Assembly (NCBI RefSeq): GCF_022601735.1
Contig: NZ_JAKUMM010000005.1
Coordinates: 248,001 to 312,000, forward strand
From: Atopomonas sediminilitoris
GTDB lineage: Bacteria; Pseudomonadota; Gammaproteobacteria; Pseudomonadales; Pseudomonadaceae
Direction of reading: 5' to 3'
DNA: 64,000 nucleotides
The notes under the pieces are model-generated. The model saw nothing but the letters and a program-made list of their open reading frames with translations, was not told the DNA's origin and did not search any database. The first letter of the stretch is position 1. Every line of letters starts with the position of its first letter. Made by a program: the position numbers and the translations under genes. Shown here one piece after another: positions 16,911 through 25,998 of this stretch.

Positions 16911-18302
16911 TTACGCGCCGAGCAAGCTTTGCCCGCAGACACGCACCACGTTGCCGCTTAAGCCGTTAGAGGCCGGGTTGCCAAGCCACGCGATGGTTTC
17001 GGCCACATCCACCGGCAAGCCGCCTTGGCTGAGGCTGTTCATGCGTCGGCCCGCTTCGCGGATGGCGAAAGGGATCGCCGCGGTCATTTGCGTTTCGATA
17101 AAGCCCGGCGCCACCGCATTGATGCTGATGTTGTGCTTGGCCAGCGGGGCGGCCATCGACTCCACCATGCCAATCACGCCCGCCTTAGACAGCCCGTAGT
17201 TGGTTTGCCCACGGTTACCGGCGATGCCGCTGATCGAGGCCACGCAGACGATGCGAGCGCCTTTCTTGAACAGCTTGTTGGCCAGCAGGTGATCGTTGAT
17301 GCGTTCTTCGCTGAGCAGGTTGATGTCCATCACCTGATCCCAGAAGGCATCGCTCATCCGCGCGAGGGTTTTGTCGCGGGTGATGCCGGCGTTGTGCACC
17401 AGCAGATCCACGCCGCCGTGGCTTTTTAGGGCTTCGGCAATTTGCTTGGGCGCATCAGCGGCGGTGATGTCCACGGCCAGAGCTTCACCGTCTAAACGCG
17501 CCATGGCGGTTTGCAGTTCGCCGGCCGCTTGCGGAATATCCAAGCCAATCACCTTGGCACCGTCGCGGGCCAGCACTTCAGCAATCGCCGCACCAATGCC
17601 GCGACTCGCGCCGGTGACTAAGGCGACTTGGCCGGCCAGCGGTTTTTGCCAGTCGAGCGTGCAGGCGCTGTTGGCGGTGATACGCACATGCTGCGCGCTG
17701 ACATACGCCGAGCGCGGCGAGAGGAAGAAGCGCACGCTGGAGTCCAGTTGTGCTTCGCCGCCTTCGGCCACGTAGATCAGATTGGCGGTGCCGCCGGCGC
17801 GTAACTCTTTACCCAGCGAGCGCACAAAGCCTTCCAGCGCGCGCATGGCGGTGGCTTGCTTGGGCTCGGCGCAGGCTTCGGGCGGGCGGCCCACAATCAG
17901 CACGCGGCCGCTGGCAGCCAGCTGCGGCAGGTGTGGCTGCAAAAAGCGCAGCAGCACTTTCAGCTCGCTGCTGTCGCTCACGCCGGACACATCCAGCAGC
18001 AGGGCTTGTAGCTTTTCCCCTTCACTCACGCTGCCGAGACTCACGTTGGCCTCTTTCGCCAGCGGGTGCGGATTGTCTAAGCCTTCGCCACGCGCGGCGT
18101 ACACCACCGCTTGGCTGTCGGCCAGAATGCGCAACAGCGCTTGGGTCACCGCGGTATTGCGCGCCACGCCGATCACCACGGGGGCGCGCAGCAACGGGCT
18201 GTGCGTTTGATGGCGCTGCAGCGCCACCGGCGCGGGCATGCCGACTGCCTGTAACAGCGAGCGGCCAAAGCCAGACTGGGCAAAGGTGGTGTAGCGATCC
18301 AT
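16911..18302 (-). CDS. fabG: 3-oxoacyl-ACP/CoA reductase, high-molecular-weight FabG type
   Basis: A 463-residue short-chain dehydrogenase of the long FabG4 type. The N-terminal ~210 residues form a degenerate flavodoxin-like domain and the C-terminal ~250 a complete SDR domain. Visible SDR features are VTGASRGIGAAIAEVLA, LVHNAGITRDKTLA, catalytic Ser in VASISGIAGN, YxxxK in YGLSK and the tail SGNVVRVCGQSLLGA. It probably reduces 3-oxoacyl thioesters. It is divergent from the thiolase at 18496, a pairing that suggests acyl-CoA metabolism. Confidence 0.9.
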   Translation of the reverse strand: MDRYTTFAQSGFGRSLLQAVGMPAPVALQRHQTHSPLLRAPVVIGVARNTAVTQALLRILADSQAVVYAARGEGLDNPHPLAKEANVSLGSVSEGEKLQALLLDVSGVSDSSELKVLLRFLQPHLPQLAASGRVLIVGRPPEACAEPKQATAMRALEGFVRSLGKELRAGGTANLIYVAEGGEAQLDSSVRFFLSPRSAYVSAQHVRITANSACTLDWQKPLAGQVALVTGASRGIGAAIAEVLARDGAKVIGLDIPQAAGELQTAMARLDGEALAVDITAADAPKQIAEALKSHGGVDLLVHNAGITRDKTLARMSDAFWDQVMDINLLSEERINDHLLANKLFKKGARIVCVASISGIAGNRGQTNYGLSKAGVIGMVESMAAPLAKHNISINAVAPGFIETQMTAAIPFAIREAGRRMNSLSQGGLPVDVAETIAWLGNPASNGLSGNVVRVCGQSLLGA

Positions 18303-18495
18303 GAAACTCTCCTGAGGGGGCCTAGTGGCCGCGCATGGTTAAACAGTGGCTGCATTAAAGCAAAGCTTGATGACGCATCGATTGACCGCCGCAGCGCTTA
18401 ATCGGTCGCCACGGCCAATGAGCCGTCTCGTTCATCAGCTAAGCTTGCGGCACATTAACGCGGCGCTGTGCCGTGCCGTATTAAGGAGACCCTGC

Positions 18496-19776
18496 ATGAG
18501 TCAGATTCGTCGTGTTGCCATTATCGGCGGTAACCGTATTCCTTTTGCCCGTTCCAATGGCCCTTACGCCAAAGCCAGCAATAGCCAGATGTTGACCGCC
18601 GCGCTGGAAGGCTTAGTACAGCGTTTTGGTTTGTCGGGTGAGCGGGTTGGCGAAGTGGTCGCAGGCGCGGTGCTCAAGCACTCACGCGATTTCAACATGA
18701 CCCGTGAATGCGTGCTGGGTAGCTCGCTGGCGCCAGAAACCCCCGCCTACGACATTCAACAAGCGTGCGGTACTGGCCTTGAAGCGGCAATTTTGGTGGC
18801 CAACAAGATTGCCTTGGGGCAAATCGAGTGCGGCATTGCCGGCGGTGTGGATACCACGTCTGACGCGCCGATTGGCGTTAGCGAAAAGCTGCGGCAGATT
18901 CTGCTCGAAGCCAACCGTGGTAAAACCACCGGCGACAAAGTCAAAGCGCTGCTGAAGATTCGTCCCAGCCATCTTGCCCCTTCGGTGCCGCAAAACGGCG
19001 AGCCGCGCACAGGGCTGTCGATGGGTGAGCACTGCGAATTGATGGCCAAAACATGGCAGATTCCGCGCGCCGAGCAAGATGCGCTGGCGCTGGCCAGTCA
19101 CCAAAACATGGCCAAATCGTACGCCGACGGTTTCCATGCTGACCTGATGACGCCGTTTATGGGCTTGGAGCGCGACAATAACCTGCGCGCTGACTTATCG
19201 GCGGAAAAACTCGCAGGCCTCAAGCCCTGCTTTGATCGCTCTGCTAGCGGCACTCTGACCCCCGGCAACTCGACCCCACTGACCGACGGTGCCTCGTTGG
19301 TGCTGCTGGCCAGCGAAGAGTGGGCCAAGGCGCGCAAGCTGCCGGTATTGGCCTACCTGAGCTTTGGTGAAGTTGCCGCCGTCGACTTTGTGAAGAAGGG
19401 CGAGGGCCTGCTGATGGCACCGGCCTACGCCATGCCGCGGATGCTCGAGCGCGCGGGTTTAACCCTGCAAGACTTTGACTTCTACGAGATTCACGAAGCC
19501 TTTGCCGCGCAGGTGCTGTGCACCCTCAAAGCGTGGGAAGACCCAAGCTACTGCAAAGAAAAACTCGGCCTGAAAAAAGCCCTCGGCAGCATCGATCGCA
19601 GCAAGCTCAACGTGCGCGGTAGCTCGTTGGCTGCGGGCCACCCGTTTGCCGCCACCGGCGGGCGCATCATCGCCAGCTTGGCCAAACAGCTGGCAGAAAA
19701 GGGCTCGGGCCGTGGCCTGATCTCCATCTGTGCCGCCGGTGGGCAAGGCGTGGTCGCGATCGTCGAGCGCCCGTAA
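18496..19776 (+). CDS. Acetyl-CoA C-acyltransferase (thiolase, FadI-like)
   Basis: A 426-residue thiolase. The nucleophilic Cys lies in DIQQACGTGLEAAI near residue 90, the His of the GHPF motif in LAAGHPFAATGGR and the second catalytic Cys in ISICAAGGQG near the C-terminus. The length and the long loop before the GHPF part fit the FadI-type trifunctional-complex thiolases. AAGGAG precedes the ATG at 18496. It is divergent from the FabG-type reductase, which would catalyse an adjacent step. Confidence 0.92.
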   Translation: MSQIRRVAIIGGNRIPFARSNGPYAKASNSQMLTAALEGLVQRFGLSGERVGEVVAGAVLKHSRDFNMTRECVLGSSLAPETPAYDIQQACGTGLEAAILVANKIALGQIECGIAGGVDTTSDAPIGVSEKLRQILLEANRGKTTGDKVKALLKIRPSHLAPSVPQNGEPRTGLSMGEHCELMAKTWQIPRAEQDALALASHQNMAKSYADGFHADLMTPFMGLERDNNLRADLSAEKLAGLKPCFDRSASGTLTPGNSTPLTDGASLVLLASEEWAKARKLPVLAYLSFGEVAAVDFVKKGEGLLMAPAYAMPRMLERAGLTLQDFDFYEIHEAFAAQVLCTLKAWEDPSYCKEKLGLKKALGSIDRSKLNVRGSSLAAGHPFAATGGRIIASLAKQLAEKGSGRGLISICAAGGQGVVAIVERP

Positions 19777-19803
19777 CCGCTTCCTGTGTTGTAAGCACTG
19801 TTT

Positions 19804-19829
19804 GCGCCGTTGCTACGGCGCTTTTTTTT
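19804..19829 (+). terminator. Rho-independent terminator after the thiolase
   Basis: GCGCCGT and ACGGCGC form a perfect 7-bp stem with a TGCT loop, followed by eight T's. Confidence 0.95.
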
Positions 19830-19931
19830 GCCTGCCATACAGCGCTTGAATACTTTGCTGCGCTTAGCGCAGCGGCGTGCGGTATGCGCTAAGGTTGAGC
19901 TTCACGTTTGGACCACTCACAAGGAAATGCC

Positions 19932-20312
19932 ATGTTTAGCCACGTCATGCTCGGTGCCAACGATATCGAACAGTCCAAAGCCTTCTACGATGCCACCATG
20001 GGCGTGTTGGGCTACAAAGCAGGGATGATCGATCCTAAAGGGCGCTGCTTTTACTTTGGCCCCAAAGATGTGTTTGCCATCACCAAGCCCATTGATGGTC
20101 AGCCGGCCAGCAAAGGCAACGGCAGCACCATCGGCTTTGCCGCCAGCAGCCCCGAACAGGCGGATGCTTGGCACGCGGCAGGTTTAGCGAACGGCGGTGT
20201 GGCGGTTGAAGACGCGCCCGGCGTGCGTGAAGGGGGCGGCATGAAGTTGTATCTGGCTTACCTGCTGGACCCAGCGGGGAATAAGCTGTGTGCGATGTAT
20301 CGCATGCCGTGA
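19932..20312 (+). CDS. VOC-family (glyoxalase/bleomycin resistance fold) protein
   Basis: A 126-residue single-domain VOC protein. Its pattern runs FSHVMLGANDIEQSKAFYDATMGVLGYK at the start (metal-ligand His in SHVML), a central FAASSPEQADAWHAAGLANGG helix, and LYLAYLLDPAGNKLCAMYR at the end. AAGGAAATG precedes the ATG at 19932. It has no operon partners. Substrate unknown; family members include dioxygenases, isomerases and ligand binders. Confidence 0.85.
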   Translation: MFSHVMLGANDIEQSKAFYDATMGVLGYKAGMIDPKGRCFYFGPKDVFAITKPIDGQPASKGNGSTIGFAASSPEQADAWHAAGLANGGVAVEDAPGVREGGGMKLYLAYLLDPAGNKLCAMYRMP

Positions 20313-20359
20313 TGCGTGGATTGTTTGAGTGCGTTCGTCAGGTTGATGATTGAGTACGC

Positions 20360-20665
20360 TGGACCATTTTGTTGCGCCTGCCCGGCGCGTCACTTGACTC
20401 GCTTCGCTCGCCCTTCGGGCCAGCCTGCGGCTGTTACTCCGCTTCGCTACGTTCATCTTGCGTGCCCAAGAAGAAAGTAACCAAAGAAGAAGGGCACCCT
20501 GTGTCCGAGTTTGACCTGCGGCCAAACTCCCTTCGCGCTGGGCCTGCTCTACGGGTCGGGGCGAAGGGCCATCCTGGCCCATCGCCACTAGCTCGACATC
20601 CTTGTCTCGCGCCCCGCTGCGCAAACCCTCTGCTCAGCCGAACACCAAGGGCTTGGCGCCTTCGC
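20360..20665. repeat. Probable dispersed intergenic repeat element
   Basis: A non-coding segment with the look of a repeat family common in Pseudomonas and related genomes. It has short self-complementary GCTTCGCTCGCCCTTCGGGC-type runs at 20400-20420, then CCCAAGAAGAAAGTAACC and GAAGAAGGGCACCC around 20464-20500. A GC-rich tail follows. Reading frames across it have unnatural composition. The family assignment is from memory of the AAGAAAGTAACC core and should be treated as likely, not proven. Confidence 0.55.
20577..20642 (+). repeat. Degenerate duplicated segment, copy 1
   Basis: This 66-base segment aligns along its length with 20775-20841. Shared blocks are GCCCATCGCC, CATCCTTG and TGCTCAGCCG in the same order and near-identical spacing. 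It lies inside the non-coding gap between the VOC gene and betX. Confidence 0.65.
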
Positions 20666-20774
20666 ACGATCAATCAGCAAGATTAAGCCACTAAGTAATG
20701 CTTAAGCATTGCAACCGCTAAACCTTCGACCTGCACCACTGGCTCTTCCAGCGGGTCTTTGTCAGTGGTCTGAA

Positions 20775-20841
20775 GCCCATCGCCGCTTGCGCCGCATCCT
20801 TGCGGCTTACCCCACGCCAGCCAGCCTATGCTCAGCCGGAT
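20775..20841 (+). repeat. Degenerate duplicated segment, copy 2
   Basis: Partner of the segment at 20577-20642. It is preceded by GTCTGAAGCCCA, a string that recurs at 20880, hinting at a third partial unit just before the betX terminator. Confidence 0.6.
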
Positions 20842-20883
20842 AAAAGGGGCGATTGGTGTGCGCTGAGCCATTGGCAGCGGTCT

Positions 20884-20913
20884 GAAGCCCAGCGCACTGC
20901 TGGGCTTCTTTCT
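20884..20913 (-). terminator. Hairpin immediately downstream of betX
   Basis: A 10-bp perfect stem GAAGCCCAGC/GCTGGGCTTC with loop GCACT begins a few bases after the betX stop. The T-rich side (TTTCT) is on the plus strand, so on the minus strand it is a hairpin without a T-tail. It may end or protect the betX transcript. Confidence 0.55.
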
Positions 20914-20916
20914 GGC

Positions 20917-21858
20917 TTACAGCGCGAGTTTGGCTTTGACGGTGCTGAGGCCTGGTTGGCCGTCTTGGCTGGTGACGCCGCTCAGCCAAGCGTCGAGCGC
21001 TTGCGGATTGGCTTTTAGCCATTGCTTGGCCGCTTCGCGCGGGTCGAGGTCTTCATCCAGAATGGCGGCCATCCACGCGTTTTCTTGTTCGACGGTGAAT
21101 TGCAGGTTGCTGAGCAGCTTGGCCACGTTGGGGCATTCGGCGGCGTAGCCTTTGCGCACCACGGTATGCACTTCGGCGCCGCCGAAGTTGGGGCCAAACC
21201 AGTCGTCGCCGCCATCCAGATAGCGCATCTCAAAGTACTGGTTCATCGGGTGCGGGGCCCAGCCGAGGAACACGATCCAGTTATTACGGCGAATTGCGCG
21301 CTTGGTTTGCGCCAGCATGCCGGCTTCACTGGACTCCACCAGGCGGAAGTCTTCCAGACCAAAGGCGTTGGCCTTGATCATGTCGCTGATCAGGCGGTTG
21401 CCGTCGTTGCCGGGCTCGATGCCGTAGATGCTGCTATCGAACTGCTCGGCGTGTTTGGCCAAGTCGGCAAAGGTTTTTACCCCAGCGTCGTACACGTAGG
21501 CCGGCACGGCGAGGGTGTATTTGGCGCCGGTTAAGTTGGTGGCGTGGATGTCGAGGCTTTGCTTATCCAGATACGGGCGGATGTCGTTTTCCATGCTGGG
21601 CATCCAGTTGCCGAGGAATACATCCAAGTCGCCATCGTGCATGCCACGGAAGGTTACCGGCACAGAAAGCAGCTGGGTTTGGGTGCTGTAGCCTAAGTTT
21701 TCCAGAATTTCGCTGGTCATCGCCGTGGTGGCGGTGATGTCGGTCCAGCCCACATCGGAGAAGCGCACCTTCTGGCACTGCTCGGGTTCGGCGGCCAAGG
21801 TGGCGCTGGTCAGGCCCAGGGTTAGGGCGGCGGTGAGTAGGGTGTGGGGCAGGTTCAT
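20917..21858 (-). CDS. betX: Choline/betaine ABC transporter substrate-binding protein (BetX/ChoX-like)
   Basis: A 313-residue periplasmic binding protein with a signal peptide cleaved near residue 22 (ATLAAEPEQC). The pattern VRFSDVGWTDITATTAMTSEILENLGY at the start and LGWAPHPMNQYFEMRYLDGGDDWFGPNFGGAEVHTVVRKGY further on are those of quaternary-amine binding proteins with an aromatic cage. No permease or ATPase gene is next to it. In Pseudomonas, solitary binding proteins of this type lend substrate to a shared Cbc permease encoded elsewhere. It lies downstream of betIBA with a 275-bp gap. Confidence 0.9.
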   Translation of the reverse strand: MNLPHTLLTAALTLGLTSATLAAEPEQCQKVRFSDVGWTDITATTAMTSEILENLGYSTQTQLLSVPVTFRGMHDGDLDVFLGNWMPSMENDIRPYLDKQSLDIHATNLTGAKYTLAVPAYVYDAGVKTFADLAKHAEQFDSSIYGIEPGNDGNRLISDMIKANAFGLEDFRLVESSEAGMLAQTKRAIRRNNWIVFLGWAPHPMNQYFEMRYLDGGDDWFGPNFGGAEVHTVVRKGYAAECPNVAKLLSNLQFTVEQENAWMAAILDEDLDPREAAKQWLKANPQALDAWLSGVTSQDGQPGLSTVKAKLAL

Positions 21859-22101
21859 GCAAGCTCCTAGTTTTGTAACAAATGAAGCTGGCCATTGGGC
21901 TGCGGCATTCCGGACTGGGTGAAAACTGCTGCGCTAGGTCATGCGGCGTTAAAAACTGCTTCGAAATGCTCATTTACGCGTTTGTACACTGCGCTTTCTC
22001 AGCGATTTTTGCCTTGCCTGACCGTCGCTCGCGACGCTTTCACTTAGCCCGGTTGCGCACGTTGGAGCGTGTGCACTAGCCGCAGGCCGATGGGCAGCGG
22101 A

Positions 22102-22119
22102 CACGCCGCGAACGGCGTG
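22102..22119 (-). terminator. Hairpin after betA
   Basis: CACGCCG and CGGCGTG form a 7-bp GC-rich stem closed by a TTCG-type tetraloop (on the minus strand), shortly after the betA stop. There is no T-tail. It may separate betIBA expression from betX. Confidence 0.5.
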
Positions 22120-22133
22120 CCGAGTGAATGGGG

Positions 22134-23795
22134 TTAGCGTTGTGCGGTTTGCCACTGTGGGTGAATCCACACGTTGGCGGCGGCAGCGGGCAGTGCTTGG
22201 CCGAGGATATGGTCGGCGCATTTTTCCGCCAGCATGATGGTCGGCGCGTTGAGGTTGCCGCTGACAATGCTGGGCATGATCGAGGCATCCACCACGCGCA
22301 GGTTGCCGACGCCAAATACACGCGCGTGGCTATCGACCACCGCCTGTGGGTCATCGGCGCTGCCCATCTTGCAGGTGCAGCTGGGGTGATAGGCGCTGTC
22401 GGCGTACTGGCGGACGAAGGCGTCGATGGCGCTGTCCGACTGCACATCCACGCCGGGGCGCAGTTCTGCACCGCGGAACGGCTCGAAGGCTTGTTGCGCG
22501 AAGATTTCGCGGGTCAGCTTGACGCTCTGGCGCATCTCCCAGCGGTCGCGGTCGGTGGCCAAATAGTTGGGCTCGATCAGCGGATGTTGCTCAGGGTTGG
22601 CCGAGCGCAGCTTAAGGTAGCCACGGCTTTCGGCACGCATCGGCCCGACATGCGCTTGGTAGGCATGGCATTCGGGGTTTTTGCGGCCGTGGTCGATCAC
22701 CTGTGAGGGCAGGAAGTGGTACTGCAAGTCGGGGTGCTTCACGCCCGCTTCCGTGCGGATAAACCCGCCGACTTCTAAGTGTGCGGTGCGGCACGCGCCC
22801 CAGTTGTGATTGAGAAACCACTTGGCGCCAACAATCGGCTGCTCTGGCAGACGGGTGTAGCGATACAGGGTGATGGGCTGCTTGCAGGCTTGCTGCACGT
22901 ACAGTTCAAGGTGATCTTGCAGGTTTTGCCCGACGCCCGGCAGGTGCTTTTGTACGCGGATGCCGTGCTCTTTGAGGTGCGCCTCGTCGCCGATGCCGGA
23001 GAGCATCAACAGCTGCGGGCTGTTGATCGCGCCGCCGGCTAAGATCACCTCGCGCTCGGCAAAGACTTGCTGGGTGCGGCCGTCTTGCAGGTATTCCACG
23101 CCGATCGCACGCTCGCCATCAAACAGGATACGCGTGGCCAAGGCACCGACTTCGGCGCTTAAGTTGGGCCGCTCGAGCACTGGGCGCAGATAGGCTTGTG
23201 CGGTGCTCCAGCGTTTGCCCTGGCGGATGGTCATGTCCATCTTGCCGAAGCCTTCTTGCTGCTCGCCGTTCATGTCGCGGGTGGCGGGGTAGCCGGCTTG
23301 CGCGGTGGCGGCGAGGAAGGCATCAAACAGCGGATTGGGCTCATCGCCGGTGTGCACGTTGAGCGGGCCGTCGCTGCCACGCCAGTCATCGCCGCCGACT
23401 TCGCGGCTTTCCGCGCGCTTGAAGTAGGGCAGTACCTCGGCGTAGCTCCAGCCGTCTGCGCCTTCGCTGGCCCAGCGGTCGTAGTCCAGCGCGTGGCCAC
23501 GGATATACACCATGGCATTCAACGCGCTGCCGCCGCCCCACACTTTGCCGCGCGGCCAGTACAGGCTGCGGCCGTTCATGTGTTCTTGCGCTTCGGTGTG
23601 GTAGTACCAGTTGTACTTGGCGTCGGACAGGTTGTAGGTCAGCGCCGCCGGCATGTGGATTTTCCACGTGTTGTCGCGTTTGCCGGCTTCGAGCACCAGC
23701 ACGCGGTGGTCGGGGTTGGCGGACAAGCGGTTAGCCAGCACGCAGCCGGCCGAGCCGGTGCCGACGATGATGTAGTCGTAACGGGAATCAGACAT
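22134..23795 (-). CDS. betA: Choline dehydrogenase (BetA)
   Basis: A 553-residue GMC-family flavoprotein that oxidises choline to betaine aldehyde at the membrane. The FAD motif DYIIVGTGSAGCVLANRLS is at the N-terminus. The GMC signatures GGGSALNAMVYIRGHALDYDRWA and GAINSPQLLMLSGIG follow. The catalytic His is in DSAYHPSCTCKMG, and the C-terminal NLRVVDASIMPSIVSGNLNAPTIMLAEK completes the site. It lies 10 bp after betB in the betI-betB-betA operon. Confidence 0.96.
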   Translation of the reverse strand: MSDSRYDYIIVGTGSAGCVLANRLSANPDHRVLVLEAGKRDNTWKIHMPAALTYNLSDAKYNWYYHTEAQEHMNGRSLYWPRGKVWGGGSALNAMVYIRGHALDYDRWASEGADGWSYAEVLPYFKRAESREVGGDDWRGSDGPLNVHTGDEPNPLFDAFLAATAQAGYPATRDMNGEQQEGFGKMDMTIRQGKRWSTAQAYLRPVLERPNLSAEVGALATRILFDGERAIGVEYLQDGRTQQVFAEREVILAGGAINSPQLLMLSGIGDEAHLKEHGIRVQKHLPGVGQNLQDHLELYVQQACKQPITLYRYTRLPEQPIVGAKWFLNHNWGACRTAHLEVGGFIRTEAGVKHPDLQYHFLPSQVIDHGRKNPECHAYQAHVGPMRAESRGYLKLRSANPEQHPLIEPNYLATDRDRWEMRQSVKLTREIFAQQAFEPFRGAELRPGVDVQSDSAIDAFVRQYADSAYHPSCTCKMGSADDPQAVVDSHARVFGVGNLRVVDASIMPSIVSGNLNAPTIMLAEKCADHILGQALPAAAANVWIHPQWQTAQR

Positions 23796-23805
23796 CAGTC
23801 AGGCC

Positions 23806-25269
23806 TTAAAACGGGGATTGCAGCGGCGTCATACCGACGTACACGCTTTTGATTTGGGTGTAATGGTTGAGCGTGGCCAAGCCGTTTTCGCGGCCAAGGC
23901 CGGATTGCTTGTAACCACCGACCGGCATCTCGGCCGGTGACGCGCCGTAGCTGTTGATCCAGCAAATGCCGGCTTGCAGCTGGTGAATCACCCGGTGCGC
24001 GCGGCGCAGGTCATTGCAGTACACCCCGGCGGCTAAGCCGTAGTGGGTGGCGTTGGCGCGGCGGATGACCTCGTCTTCAGTGCTAAAGCGCAGCACGCTC
24101 ATCACTGGGCCGAAGATTTCTTCACGCACGATGCGCATGTCGTCGTGGCAGTCGATGAACACGCTGGGCTCGACGAAATAGCCTTGCTCACAACCAGCCG
24201 GCGCTGCCGCTTTGCCGCCGGCGAGCAGGGTGGCGCCTTCGTTGAGGCCGCTTTGGATGTAAGCCAGCACCTTGTCGCGATGGTTGGCGCTGATCAGCGC
24301 GCCAAGGTTGGTGTCCGGATGCTGCGGGTCGCCGAGGCGGATATTGCTCAGGCGCGCGCGGAGCTTAGCGACAAAGGCATCGTGGATGCTGTCTTCGACA
24401 AACACGCGGGTGCCGTGGGTGCAGACTTCACCTTGGGTATAAAAGTTGGCGACCAGCGCGGCGCCGACCGCTTCGTCCACATCGCTGTCGGCAAAGATGA
24501 TCAGCGGCGACTTGCCACCGAGTTCCATGGTGACTTCTTTCAAGCTGCTGGCGGCGGCGGCCATGACTTTTTTGCCGGTGCCGACCTCGCCGGTGAATGA
24601 CACTTTGGCGATATCGGGGTGATGGGTGAGCAGCTCGCCGACGCGATGATCGCCCTGCACCACGTTGAACACGCCGTCCGGCACGCCCGCTTGTTTAAAG
24701 AGGGCGGCCAATTTCAGCGCCGTGAGCGGGGTTTCTTCCGACGGTTTGAATACCATGGCATTGCCGCAGGCCAGCGCTGGCGCGGCTTTCCAGCAGGCGA
24801 TTTGCAGCGGGTAGTTCCACGCGCCAATGCCGGCGACCACGCCCAGCGGCTCGCGGCGGGTGTAGAAGAAGTCGCCGCCTAAGTCTTGCTGTTCACCGTG
24901 CACGCTGGCGGCTAGGCCGGCGAAGTATTCGATACTGTCGGCGCCGGTGGCGATGTCCACCGTGCTGGCTTCTTGCCACGGCTTGCCGGTATCGAGCACT
25001 TCCAGTTGCGCTAGCTCATCGTTGTGCTCGCGCAGCAAGGCCACCGCACGCAGCAGAATGCGCGCCCGCTCGACCGCAGGCATTGCGGACCACACGGCAA
25101 AGCCTTGCTGTGCGCTGGCGATGGCAGCGTCAACACACGCGCTATCGGCGTGTTCGATTTCTGCCAGTGGCTGTGCGGTGGCGGGGTTGATGCTGACAAA
25201 GCGCTCGCCACCCACGGGGTAAGGCGCGCCGGCAATCCAGCTGTGGTGCAGGGGTAAAGAAACAGACAT
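23806..25269 (-). CDS. betB: Betaine aldehyde dehydrogenase (BetB)
   Basis: A 487-residue aldehyde dehydrogenase that converts betaine aldehyde to glycine betaine with NAD(P)+. The active-site Glu is in [13 protein letters not shown] and the active-site Cys in [15 protein letters not shown]. The C-terminal [23 protein letters not shown] is typical of BetB. The start ATG shares its A with the betI stop codon (TGATG), indicating translational coupling. An in-frame extension upstream is antisense-like arginine-rich sequence and was rejected. Confidence 0.96.
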   Translation of the reverse strand: MSVSLPLHHSWIAGAPYPVGGERFVSINPATAQPLAEIEHADSACVDAAIASAQQGFAVWSAMPAVERARILLRAVALLREHNDELAQLEVLDTGKPWQEASTVDIATGADSIEYFAGLAASVHGEQQDLGGDFFYTRREPLGVVAGIGAWNYPLQIACWKAAPALACGNAMVFKPSEETPLTALKLAALFKQAGVPDGVFNVVQGDHRVGELLTHHPDIAKVSFTGEVGTGKKVMAAAASSLKEVTMELGGKSPLIIFADSDVDEAVGAALVANFYTQGEVCTHGTRVFVEDSIHDAFVAKLRARLSNIRLGDPQHPDTNLGALISANHRDKVLAYIQSGLNEGATLLAGGKAAAPAGCEQGYFVEPSVFIDCHDDMRIVREEIFGPVMSVLRFSTEDEVIRRANATHYGLAAGVYCNDLRRAHRVIHQLQAGICWINSYGASPAEMPVGGYKQSGLGRENGLATLNHYTQIKSVYVGMTPLQSPF

Positions 25270-25859
25270 CAGGAATCCTTGTAACGCAGTTGTTGCTGCA
25301 GGTAATCGCGGCACAGTGCCTTGGCTTGGGCGGTGTCGATGCCGCCTTCTAACGCACCGCGCAGCCAAATGCCGTCGATCAGCGCGGCGAGCCCTTGCGC
25401 GGCCAATTGCGCGCGCGGGGCTGGCAGCAGGGTGCGCAGTGCGCCGCGCAAATGGCTGAGCAGGCGCTTGGCGTTGACCCGCTGCAGGCGAGCCAGCTCG
25501 GGTTGGTGCATGGCCTCGGCCCAGAACGCCAGCCAGGTTTTGCACGCCGCAGGGCTGGTTTGCACGCGGTCGAAGTTTGCGTCCACCACGGCCATAACGC
25601 GCGCTTGGCCGTCATCACGGTCAACCAATGCGGCGCGTGCCTGGTAGGCATTGCCCAGCTCTTTAAGCAGGTGGCGCATGCTGGCTTCGAGCAGACCATT
25701 CTTGCCGCCGAAGTAGTGGCTGATGATGCCGCTCGATACCCCAGCCAAGCGGCTGATGGTGACGATGGTGGTGTTGTGCAGGCCGTGTTGATCAATCGAG
25801 CTCAGGGTGGCTTCGATTAACTGACGACGGCGTACGGGCTGCATTCCGACTTTAGGCAT
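25269..25859 (-). CDS. betI: TetR-family repressor BetI
   Basis: A 196-residue TetR-family repressor. The N-terminus [26 protein letters not shown] and the recognition helix region [23 protein letters not shown] are diagnostic of BetI. It represses the bet genes in the absence of choline. The ATG at 25859 matches the family start although no strong ribosome-binding site is visible. It is first in betI-betB-betA, with an operator just upstream. Confidence 0.95.
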   Translation of the reverse strand: MPKVGMQPVRRRQLIEATLSSIDQHGLHNTTIVTISRLAGVSSGIISHYFGGKNGLLEASMRHLLKELGNAYQARAALVDRDDGQARVMAVVDANFDRVQTSPAACKTWLAFWAEAMHQPELARLQRVNAKRLLSHLRGALRTLLPAPRAQLAAQGLAALIDGIWLRGALEGGIDTAQAKALCRDYLQQQLRYKDS

Positions 25860-25881
25860 AAAAGGCTTCGATTCATTTTTA

Positions 25882-25899
25882 ATTGAACGATCAATCAAT
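25882..25899 (-). promoter_or_regulatory. BetI operator
   Basis: A dyad ATTGA-ACGA-TCAAT lies 23-36 bp upstream of the betI start, extended on one side by another CAAT. This matches the ATTGATTG-N-TTCAAT style of known BetI operators and would give autoregulation of betIBA by choline. Confidence 0.8.
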
Positions 25900-25941
25900 A
25901 AAAGCCTAAAGCAAACCGCCAGTCGGTGCAAACCCGCAGGC

Positions 25942-25975
25942 GCAAAACGCAACAGGGCGCCCGAAGGCGCCCTGT
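25942..25975 (-). terminator. Rho-independent terminator after the beta-propeller gene
   Basis: A 10-bp perfect stem ACAGGGCGCC/GGCGCCCTGT with a tetraloop (25952-25975) is followed on the minus strand by TGCGTTTTGCG. It ends the cluster that starts near 31.7 kb and insulates betI. Confidence 0.85.
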
Positions 25976-25998
25976 GCAGGAGCTAACGCGAGTGTGCC

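Noticed and set aside
20369..20686. Open frames across the intergenic repeat, one with PKKKVTKEEGH
   Set aside because: Frames of this type recur in the repeat family and show no coding signature or ribosome-binding site; treated as non-coding.
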